DNA from: Accumulibacter sp. | Lineage (GTDB): Bacteria; Pseudomonadota; Gammaproteobacteria; Burkholderiales; Rhodocyclaceae | Reading direction: 5' to 3' | DNA length: 64,000 bases | Assembly (NCBI GenBank): GCA_024235695.1 | Contig: JACKLX010000004.1 | Span: 124,001-188,000, forward strand | Part shown: one piece after another, positions 57,498 to 64,000 of the stretch | Numbering within the stretch: the stretch's first letter is position 1 | How the letters are laid out: each line of letters begins with the position of its first letter | Notes under the pieces: generated by a model | The model's input: only the letters and a program-made list of their open reading frames with translations | Database searches by the model: none | Told to the model about the DNA's origin: nothing | Program-made: the position numbers and the translations under genes

Positions 57498-57943
57498 ATA
57501 CCCTCTTGGCCAGCCCCGACGAGGTCGAAGCGGTGTTCTACGACGCCATCGCGCGCGCCGATCTGATGGCCCTGATGAGCGTCTGGGCCGATGACGAAGA
57601 CATCGTCTGCATTCATCCGACCGGCCAGCGCCTGAGCGGTGCGGCGGCAATCCGCGACAGCTGGCGCAGCATCTTTGCCAACAACCCGCGCCTCAAGGTC
57701 CGCCTGTCGCGCGTCGTGCGCTGGAACAGCATGCTGCTGGCAGTGCACAACGTCGTCGAGACGCTGTACATCGGTGACGAGCAGAAAGCGCACGGCCCGA
57801 TGCTGGCGACCAACGTCTTTCAGCGCGGTGCCAGTGGCTGGCGGCTGCTCGCCCACCACTCCTCGACCGCCGCCGACCGCGACCTGGCCGACCGGCGAGT
57901 CGCCGGCGAGCGCCAGGAAGATGCGCCGCGGACGCTGCATTGA
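57494..57943 (+). CDS. SnoaL/NTF2-like protein
   Basis: 149 residues with the NTF2-like fold pattern: EAVFYDAIARADLMALMSVWADDEDIVCIHPTGQRLSG and the C-terminal RGASGWRLLAHHSS. Similar to the YybH/DUF4440-like small enzymes of unknown function. Start at 57494 overlaps the waaF stop (ATGA). Confidence 0.83.
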   Translation: MNTLLASPDEVEAVFYDAIARADLMALMSVWADDEDIVCIHPTGQRLSGAAAIRDSWRSIFANNPRLKVRLSRVVRWNSMLLAVHNVVETLYIGDEQKAHGPMLATNVFQRGASGWRLLAHHSSTAADRDLADRRVAGERQEDAPRTLH

Positions 57944-58911
57944 CCGGCTACCGTGCGCCGCGCTGGTTGCCAGGCGGCCATGCGCAAACCATCTACCCGC
58001 TGCTGATCAAGCCTGCTCCCCCGCCCTACCGCCGCGAGCGCTGGCAGACACCCGACGGCGACTTCATCGATCTCGATTGGGCCGGACCGCCGGCAACGGC
58101 GGGCAGCCTCGGCGGCACGCCACTGCTGATCCTCTTTCACGGCCTCGAGGGCAGCTCGCGCAGCCACTACGCGATCGCCCTGATGAACGCCTGCGCGGCC
58201 GTTGGCTGGACCGGCGTGGTGGTCCATTTCCGCGGCTGTTCGGGCGAACTCAATCGTCTGCCACGCGCCTACCATTCCGGTGACAGCGCCGAGATCGACT
58301 GGATCCTGCGCCGTCTGCAGCTGCTTTTTCCACAAGCAGCGCGTTACGCCGTCGGTGTTTCGCTGGGCGGCAACGCCCTGCTCAAGTGGCTCGGCGAGCA
58401 AGGAACAGGCGCTGTCGAGTCGCTGCGCGCGGCGGCGGCGGTCAGCGCGCCGCTCGACCTCAGCGTCTCCGGCCACCACCTCGCGCGCGGCTGCAACCGC
58501 GTCTATACCCGTCACTTCCTGCAGACACTCAAGCGCAAGGCGGCGGCCAAGCTGCGTCACCATCCCGGCCTGTTCGACGAACGGCGAATGCGCGCCGCCC
58601 GCAACCTGTACGAATTCGACGATGTCGTCACCGCGCCGCTGCACGGCTTTGCCGGCGCCGACGATTACTGGCGACGGGCCTCGAGCAAGCCATGGCTGAC
58701 CGGCATCCGGCTGCCGACGCTGCTGCTCAACGCCTGCAACGATCCTTTCCTGCCGGCGCAGGTGCTGCCGACGGCCAGCCAGGCTGCCGCCGGCGTGCGG
58801 CGCGAATTCCCGGCCGAAGGCGGCCACGTCGGTTTCGTTGCTGGCCGCCTGCCCGGACGACTCGACTGGCTGCCACAGCGCCTGCTTCACTACTTTCAAG
58901 ACGAGGTTTGA
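57940..58911 (+). CDS. YheT-type alpha/beta hydrolase
   Basis: 323 residues, starting at a TTG (57940-57942) that overlaps the previous stop. YRAPRWLPGGHAQTIYPLL is the family start. Oxyanion loop LFHGLEGSSRSHY, nucleophile GVSLGGNALLKWL, and a C-terminal NDPFLP (acid) and GGHVGF (His). Substrate unknown; related to hydrolases of fatty-acid or ester substrates. Confidence 0.9.
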   Translation: MTGYRAPRWLPGGHAQTIYPLLIKPAPPPYRRERWQTPDGDFIDLDWAGPPATAGSLGGTPLLILFHGLEGSSRSHYAIALMNACAAVGWTGVVVHFRGCSGELNRLPRAYHSGDSAEIDWILRRLQLLFPQAARYAVGVSLGGNALLKWLGEQGTGAVESLRAAAAVSAPLDLSVSGHHLARGCNRVYTRHFLQTLKRKAAAKLRHHPGLFDERRMRAARNLYEFDDVVTAPLHGFAGADDYWRRASSKPWLTGIRLPTLLLNACNDPFLPAQVLPTASQAAAGVRREFPAEGGHVGFVAGRLPGRLDWLPQRLLHYFQDEV

Positions 58912-58912
58912 C

Positions 58913-60292
58913 ATGAACGCTCCCCTGCCGGCTGAAATCTTCAAGGCCTACGACATTCGCGGCATCGTCGGCAAGACGCTGACCGCCGAGATCGTCCGCC
59001 GCATCGGCCATGGCCTCGGCTCGCTGGCGGCCGACCGCAGCCAGCGAGCGATTGCCGTCGGTCGCGACGGACGCCTGTCGGGACCCGAACTGGCGGCGGC
59101 GCTGATGGACGGCATCCGCCTGGCCGGGATCGACACCATCGACCTCGGCTGCGTGCCGACGCCGGTGGCCTACTTCGCCGCGCACCAGCTCGGTTGCGCC
59201 AGTTGCGTGGCGGTCACCGGCAGCCACAACCCGCCCGACTACAACGGCCTGAAAATGGTCGTGGGCGGCGAAACACTGGCCGGTGAAACGATTCAGGGCA
59301 TCCGGCAGCGCGTCGAAGCCAAGGACTTGCGGCATGGCGCCGGCCAGGCCAGCGCTGCCGACGTTGGACCGGCGTACCTGGCACGGATCGCTGCCGACGT
59401 CCGCCTGGCGCGACCGATGAAGGTCGTCGTGGACTGCGGCAACGGCGTCGCCGGCGGCATCGCGCCCGAGCTTTTCCGCGCCCTCGGCTGCCAACTCGTC
59501 GAACTGTTCTGCGCGGTTGACGGCAATTTCCCCAATCACCATCCCGATCCGTCCAAGCCGGAAAACCTGCAGGACTTGATTCGCGCGCTGCACGACACCG
59601 ACGCCGAGATCGGACTCGCCTTCGACGGCGATGGCGACCGTCTCGGCGTCGTCACCCGGAGCGGCCAGATCATCTACCCGGACCGGCAGTTGATGCTCTT
59701 CGCCGCCGACGTGCTGAGTCGTTGCCCGGGCCAGCAGATCATCTACGACGTCAAGTGCACACGCCTGCTGGCACCGTGGATTCGCCAGCATGGCGGTGAG
59801 CCGCTGATGTGGAAGACCGGCCACGCGCTGGTCAAGGCCAAGTTGAAGGAGACCGGCGCACCGCTGGCCGGCGAGATGAGCGGGCATGTGTTCTTCAAGG
59901 AGCGCTGGTTTGGTTTCGACGACGGCCTCTACGCCGGCGCCCGGCTGCTCGAGATCCTCTCGCGGGCCGCTGACGCCAGCGCCGTCCTCGAAGCGCTGCC
60001 CGACAGCAGTTCGACGCCAGAGCTCAATATCGGCATGCAAGAAGGCGAGCCCTTCGCGCTGATCGAGGAGTTGCGGCGTAACGCCCGCTTCGATGGCGCT
60101 CGCGAGATCATCACCATCGACGGCCTGCGCGTCGAGTACGCCGATGGTTTCGGTCTGGCGCGTCCGTCAAACACCACGCCGGTTGTGGTGCTAAGATTCG
60201 AGGCCGACAACGACGCCGCTCTGCAGCGCATCCAGGCCGATTTTCGCCGGCTGCTGCACGCCGCACGCCCGGAACTGACCGTGCCGTTCTGA
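58913..60292 (+). CDS. algC: Phosphomannomutase/phosphoglucomutase
   Basis: 459 residues of the alpha-D-phosphohexomutase family: IFKAYDIRG, catalytic phosphoserine in TGSHNPPDYNG, Mg2+ loop DGDGDRLG, sugar loop EMSGHVFF and phosphate loop RPSNTTP. It makes mannose-1-P or glucose-1-P for LPS and exopolysaccharide. Start ATG at 58913; the upstream open frame overlaps the hydrolase. Confidence 0.95.
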   Translation: MNAPLPAEIFKAYDIRGIVGKTLTAEIVRRIGHGLGSLAADRSQRAIAVGRDGRLSGPELAAALMDGIRLAGIDTIDLGCVPTPVAYFAAHQLGCASCVAVTGSHNPPDYNGLKMVVGGETLAGETIQGIRQRVEAKDLRHGAGQASAADVGPAYLARIAADVRLARPMKVVVDCGNGVAGGIAPELFRALGCQLVELFCAVDGNFPNHHPDPSKPENLQDLIRALHDTDAEIGLAFDGDGDRLGVVTRSGQIIYPDRQLMLFAADVLSRCPGQQIIYDVKCTRLLAPWIRQHGGEPLMWKTGHALVKAKLKETGAPLAGEMSGHVFFKERWFGFDDGLYAGARLLEILSRAADASAVLEALPDSSSTPELNIGMQEGEPFALIEELRRNARFDGAREIITIDGLRVEYADGFGLARPSNTTPVVVLRFEADNDAALQRIQADFRRLLHAARPELTVPF

Positions 60293-60333
60293 CGCTCGGC
60301 GACGCCACGCCAGATCGCAGGAAACCACCCTTG

Positions 60334-61599
60334 ATGACCGATCAATCGCTCGACAACGCCTTCCTCTTCCGCCAGCCGATCCTCGACCGCAAGCAGGAAC
60401 TGGCCGGCTACCAGCTGTCCTTCCACAGCGGCGAGGAGATCGGCGATGAGGCTGATCGCTGCGACCGTCGCTACCGTGGTGCCGGCGCGCCACTGTGCGC
60501 CGCGTACACCGAACTCGGCATGCGCAGTGCGTTGGGCAACAGTTGCGCCTTCATCGGCATCGACGTCGATTTCCTGCAGCAGCAGGCGATCGAGCTGCTG
60601 CCGCCGGAAAACGTCGTCCTCGAACTGCTGCTCGACGGCCTGCCCGACAAGGCGACACTGACGCGTTGCCATAGCCTCCGGGAGCGCGGCTATTCCATGG
60701 CGCTGACCAACTACCAGGGCATCGACGACCGCAGCCGGCCGCTGCTGCCGATGGTCGACGTGGTCAAGATCGACCTGCCGCGCACCAAAGAAGACCATCT
60801 GCGGGATCTTGCCGGGTCGCTACGGCGCCTGCCACTTAAGCTTCTCGCGCAGGGCGTCGATACCCGTGAGCAAATGGAGCACTGTCGCGATCTCGGCTTC
60901 GCCCTGTTCCAGGGTCGCTTCTTCGCGCAGGCTGAAATCGTCAGCGGCCGCCGCCTGTCAGCCTCGCACGCCGCACTGATTCGCTTGTGCAACCTGGTCG
61001 GGCATGACGTGGACACGACCGTGATCGAGGACGCCTTCAAGCACGAACCGGCGCTGACGCTGAACCTGCTGCGCATCGTCAATTCGGTTGGTCGGCTGGG
61101 CAACCGCTTCGCACAACCGGTAACCTCGCTGCGCCACGCGATCGCCCTGCTCGGGCGACGCCAGCTGCAACGCTGGCTGTCACTGCTGCTGCTGGCACCC
61201 GGCAATGACAGCAGCGACCCGGCCCGCTCGCCCCTGCTGCAGGTAGCTGCCCTGCGCGGGCGGATGATGGAGCTGCTGATCGAGGTCGGCAAACCCGGCG
61301 ATCGCAAGCTTGCCGATCTGGCATTTCTCACCGGCATTCTGTCGATGATGCCGGCGGCGCTTGGCCTGCCGATCGACGAGATCCTCGAACAGATCGCCGT
61401 CGAGCGTGAAGTCGGCAGCGCCCTGCGCCGGCATGACGGACTGCTGGGAATCCTCCTGGCGCTGCTGGAATGCTTCGACAACGACGACGCCGCGGGCTGT
61501 GACGGCCTGCTGACCACGCTACCCGGCGGCTTCAACCGGCAGGCGCTGAACACCGCTCTGAGCGTCGCGCTGCGCTGGTTGAACGGCAGCGCCGACTGA
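60334..61599 (+). CDS. EAL-like/HDOD signalling protein with degenerate EAL domain
   Basis: 421 residues. The N-terminal EAL-fold domain has lost the catalytic motifs: YQLSF at the EAL position, ALTNY at the DDF position, while VVKIDL remains. The C-terminal HDOD domain (about 205-420) is clear (IRLCNLVGHDVDTTVIEDAFKHEPALTLNLLRIVNS, RHAIALLGRRQLQRWLSLL). YuxH-type proteins of this build act as regulatory scaffolds and not as phosphodiesterases. ATG at 60334, or TTG at 60331, which is better spaced from AGGA. Confidence 0.87.
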   Translation: MTDQSLDNAFLFRQPILDRKQELAGYQLSFHSGEEIGDEADRCDRRYRGAGAPLCAAYTELGMRSALGNSCAFIGIDVDFLQQQAIELLPPENVVLELLLDGLPDKATLTRCHSLRERGYSMALTNYQGIDDRSRPLLPMVDVVKIDLPRTKEDHLRDLAGSLRRLPLKLLAQGVDTREQMEHCRDLGFALFQGRFFAQAEIVSGRRLSASHAALIRLCNLVGHDVDTTVIEDAFKHEPALTLNLLRIVNSVGRLGNRFAQPVTSLRHAIALLGRRQLQRWLSLLLLAPGNDSSDPARSPLLQVAALRGRMMELLIEVGKPGDRKLADLAFLTGILSMMPAALGLPIDEILEQIAVEREVGSALRRHDGLLGILLALLECFDNDDAAGCDGLLTTLPGGFNRQALNTALSVALRWLNGSAD

Positions 61600-61714
61600 A
61601 CGGTTTCAGCGACTCGGACGCCGTGCTGGCGGCGTGCGCCCAACGCTCAAGCCATGCCGACGCGCGTCGCCGCTGTGCTCGTCGCCTCCGCGTCCATTCG
61701 CCGATCTTCCGGAG

Positions 61715-62416
61715 TCAGCTGCAGTGGCAGAAATCCCAGCCATCGCAGTTCGCCCGCTTGCTGGGATAGTTGTCGCAGATACAGACTTCAGCCGCCGTGC
61801 ACGGACCGCGGCAATAGGTCCAGTGGCCGGTGCCAGGAATGCCTTGCCATTCGGAATGGCAATCAAAGAGATAGAATGCCTTCGCCAGACGATGCGATGG
61901 CCGGGACGATGGATACAGGGTCTGCGCGGGCCTGATTCGCGCGCGAATGGGCTCTGACCGGACGACTTCTTCGCCGACTCCCAGCAGCAACTCGACGCGC
62001 GCGTTCAAGCCACCTGCATGCCCGCAGCCGCAGCCCCCGGTGCCGTTCGCTTCGGCCGCGGCAACGATCTCGCCGACCGACGAATTCTCGCAGGAAACGG
62101 CCAGGCCGAAGGAACCTGGCTCGCGGTCACAGGCCTGCTCCGCAAGCCCCTCGAGTTGGCGCGTCAAATGCCTCTGGTCGACGATGCCGAGGTGCACGAT
62201 GGCATACCTGACCGGGGCATCGCCTTCCAGCACGATGCTTGCGGCCGGCACGATGGAGACGGCAAAGAGGCCACCGCAACGAAAGACCTGTCCGGGGTAT
62301 TCGGCCTTGAACAGGGCCCTGGGCTTGTCCATCACGACCTGCTTGATGAAGCTTCCGGCAAACTGGCGATTGGCCACGCCGATCGGCCAATCGACGACGT
62401 TCTTGCAAGTGTTCAT
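61715..62416 (-). CDS. Cysteine-rich protein of unknown function
   Basis: 233 residues from the ATG at 62414-62416 (AAGGAG and AGGA upstream). The N-terminal half is ordinary (VVDWPIGVANRQFAGSFIKQVV, YAIVHLGIVDQRHLTRQLEGL). The middle has GTGGCGCGHAGG, and the C-terminus is dense in Cys: YCRGPC, EVCICDNY, ANCDGWDFCHCS. There is no signal peptide, so these may bind metal or an Fe-S centre in the cytoplasm, or form part of a modified peptide (inference). No family recognised. Stop at 61715. Confidence 0.7.
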   Translation of the reverse strand: MNTCKNVVDWPIGVANRQFAGSFIKQVVMDKPRALFKAEYPGQVFRCGGLFAVSIVPAASIVLEGDAPVRYAIVHLGIVDQRHLTRQLEGLAEQACDREPGSFGLAVSCENSSVGEIVAAAEANGTGGCGCGHAGGLNARVELLLGVGEEVVRSEPIRARIRPAQTLYPSSRPSHRLAKAFYLFDCHSEWQGIPGTGHWTYCRGPCTAAEVCICDNYPSKRANCDGWDFCHCS

Positions 62417-63240
62417 TTTCCTGACTCCTTTGCTTTCATGGTTGGCACAAGGATGCGGTCGGGACCCGCGTCGCGGTGGTCGCCATGCGGCGTAGCGATC
62501 GTCCATTGCCGCTCGCGGGTCAGGCAGTCGGTCGATGGTCGCTGACCGGCGGCGGCGAGCGGATCGTACGCGCCCATTTCGCTCGGGCTGCCGAGCGGAT
62601 CGGCTTGCAGTGAGTTAGCGGACCTTCCAGCGAGCCACACACAGCGCGTGCGCGCAGGGCCATACCCGGCATGACCGCCTCGCCCGCGAATTCTCGCCCG
62701 GCACGCGGACGCCATGGCGTTAGCACCGCGGATACCAGCGCGCCGGCGGAAACGCACGGCGACGGGGATTCCAACCCTGTCGGCAGAAATTCCGGCCTGG
62801 CGTACGGCACGACACCGTCGGGAAGCCGCCTGTCGATACGTCGCACAGGCATCTTGCCGACGCTCCCGAGAACACCACCGAAGCACTTGCCCATGCCAGT
62901 TCCTCCGATGTCACCCACCTGTCCGCCTTTGCGCTCGGCGACCTTGGGTGTGCTGCTTGATCGGCCTCCCGCCGTGTGCGCCGGCAGCGAGAGTTGGCAG
63001 TCGCGGCGTGGCCGATTCGTACTTCCGTGCTCGACCTCACTGGCTGTATCGACCGCCTGGCGGTGCGGAAATTCAACGCCGGCGAGCGAGTTGTCGCGGC
63101 TGCGCCAGACGATACGCTGAGCGGACTCCCGGCCAGTCGTCGCTGCGCCAGGCACCTGCAGCAGCTATCGCCAACACGGTCAATCGGGCACAGACGCAAC
63201 GATCGGCGGCTGGTCGGCGTTGCCGGCAGCTATCAGGGAA
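62417..63240. other. Low-coding stretch, about 820 bases
   Basis: No secure gene. Open frames on both strands lack recognised domains. One candidate with a good ribosome-binding site (62520-62894) is listed separately. The region may hold decayed coding sequence. Confidence 0.45.
62520..62894 (-). CDS. Possible small protein (weak)
   Basis: 124 codons starting at ATG (62892-62894) with GGAGG seven bases upstream. The start MGKCFGGVLGSVGKM is followed by a basic, Pro/Arg-rich sequence with isolated Cys, without a domain I know. Codon and residue composition are not typical of neighbours, and a different frame (62720-63199) is also open. It may be a remnant or a chance open frame. Confidence 0.25.
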   Translation of the reverse strand: MGKCFGGVLGSVGKMPVRRIDRRLPDGVVPYARPEFLPTGLESPSPCVSAGALVSAVLTPWRPRAGREFAGEAVMPGMALRARAVCGSLEGPLTHCKPIRSAARAKWARTIRSPPPVSDHRPTA

Positions 63241-63996
63241 TCAGACGGGTCGATTCTTGTGGAGCAATCGCCGGACGATACCGCGCAGAAGTTTTTTTGA
63301 TTCGGCGCTCAGGCGCGCTTCGTTGCGATAGGCCAGAAAGAACCGCAGGCGTTCGGTCCGCGACCATCCTTCGGCACCCCTCGACAGCGAATAGAGGTCC
63401 CGGGTGGTAATGATCGACCTGATCGGCCGCCACTTCGCTTTTTCCAGATCGATCACACGCGCGTCAACCGTGCCGTCGGCTTCCTCTTTCACGAAGACAT
63501 GCTTCAGATACAGGCAGTTATGTTGCAATCTTGCATCGTGCATGGCGCGCAGCGTCTTTGCCACTCGGCTTATCAAGCGCGAGCGTCTGTTCTTGCCTAT
63601 CTTTCCGATCGGCTTGTAGCACTCGGCATCGAAAGGCTGATAGCCTTCAAGCTCGCGCGTAACTATGATTGCGCGCAACTTGCCATTGACCGTCTTCTGG
63701 CAATAGTAGATCGGCTCGAGCGTGCGCACGCCGAGCTTTCGAAAGTTCATCAGATTTCTGAACTCTCGTTCGAAGGTGGCAGTGAGCCTGAAGAGATTCC
63801 GCCACGAACGAAAGAAGTGGTTCTCCTGGCGTTTGACGAAAATCCCGACGCCGCGACCGTCAGGCAGGAGAATACGCGTTCTCATCACCCCGCTCCAGCC
63901 ACCTCGTCGGTAATTTGGCGGCTCGAACCAGTCGTCCTTGTTCAGCTCCCAAAGCGCTTCGAAGCTGTCCAGATGGTTATGCTGAAGTATTGGCAA
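63241..63996 (-). CDS. InaA-type (RIO/LPS-kinase-like) protein, probably cut by the window edge
   Basis: At least 251 residues; the frame is open to the end of the window, and the first codon at 63996 is TTG, so the real start may lie beyond. The kinase-like pattern is that of lipopolysaccharide kinase InaA/WaaP: GVGIFVKRQENHFFRSWRNLFR (Lys), EREFRNLMNFRKLGVRTLEPIY, MHDARLQHNCLYLKHVFV (the HRDL-like catalytic loop, His followed by Asn/Leu) and VIDLEKAKWRPI (DFG-like Asp). The sequence is richer in Lys and Asn and has lower GC than its neighbours. Probable role: phosphorylation of LPS core sugars. Confidence 0.83.
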   Translation of the reverse strand: MPILQHNHLDSFEALWELNKDDWFEPPNYRRGGWSGVMRTRILLPDGRGVGIFVKRQENHFFRSWRNLFRLTATFEREFRNLMNFRKLGVRTLEPIYYCQKTVNGKLRAIIVTRELEGYQPFDAECYKPIGKIGKNRRSRLISRVAKTLRAMHDARLQHNCLYLKHVFVKEEADGTVDARVIDLEKAKWRPIRSIITTRDLYSLSRGAEGWSRTERLRFFLAYRNEARLSAESKKLLRGIVRRLLHKNRPV

Positions 63997-64000
63997 CCAG

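Overview
This is a GC-rich, gene-dense chromosomal window, most likely from a betaproteobacterium of the Rhodocyclales / Candidatus Accumulibacter type. That is an inference from gene content, not a database result: a phasin whose promoter carries two CTGC-N3-GCAG sites (PhaR-type), a phoU-phoB-phoR cluster, a PEP-CTERM exported protein behind a sigma-54 site, a seven-subunit Mrp antiporter, ubiA and ubiD on one strand, a group II truncated globin, and the ilvE / zinc-finger / waaF arrangement. No rRNA, tRNA, CRISPR array or insertion sequence was seen; the only clear mobile element is a group II intron.  Layout. 1-1066: 3' part of dacB (PBP4). 1124-12194 (minus): a large GGDEF/EAL sensor, a small membrane protein, ubiD, a membrane-anchored TIR protein, an alpha/beta hydrolase, a CXXCH cytochrome and ubiA. 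12331-15820 (minus): an overlapping arsR-like regulator / amidohydrolase / MFS-acyltransferase operon behind an inverted repeat. 15965-18500: ecotin, a lipoprotein and a secreted protein of unknown function. 18637-21049 (minus): phoU-phoB-phoR, where phoU encodes only about half of a normal PhoU. 21257-27011 (plus): mrpAB-C-D-E-F-G. 27169-32423: CBS/nucleotidyltransferase protein, small winged-helix protein, phasin, truncated globin, typA. 32570-36649 (minus): PP-loop amidotransferase, acyl-adenylating ligase and thioester-reductase-like enzyme. 37145-38181: acpH and a DUF3301 protein. 38450-43036 (plus): TolC-MacA-MacB(ATPase)-MacB(permease) efflux operon, then a gamma-class carbonic anhydrase. 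43678-45578: group IIC-like intron sitting directly behind the terminator of the PEP-CTERM gene (45635-46483). 47054-49517: two MacB/LolE-like permeases without an ATPase. 49826-55133: FAD oxidase, MFS transporter, mnmA, a secreted protein and a NUDIX hydrolase. 55240-61599 (plus): ilvE, zinc-finger protein, waaF, SnoaL-like protein, YheT-type hydrolase, algC and an EAL-like/HDOD protein. 61715-64000: a cysteine-rich protein, an 820-base stretch with little coding signal, and an InaA-type kinase cut by the window edge.  How the parts work together. Several blocks concern envelope and ion or phosphate physiology: Pho signalling, Mrp cation export, heptose and sugar-phosphate steps of LPS/exopolysaccharide synthesis (waaF, algC, InaA), periplasmic protease inhibition (ecotin), and PHA granule coating (phasin). 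Operons are tight, with many ATGA/GTGA stop-start overlaps, and these overlaps decide several start codons. The most notable observations are the half-length PhoU, the PhaR-like operators around the phasin promoter, the intron placed at a terminator, a KID-to-KIH change in an otherwise intact EAL domain, the TIR-transmembrane-beta-sandwich protein, and the amidotransferase/ligase/reductase trio of unknown product.
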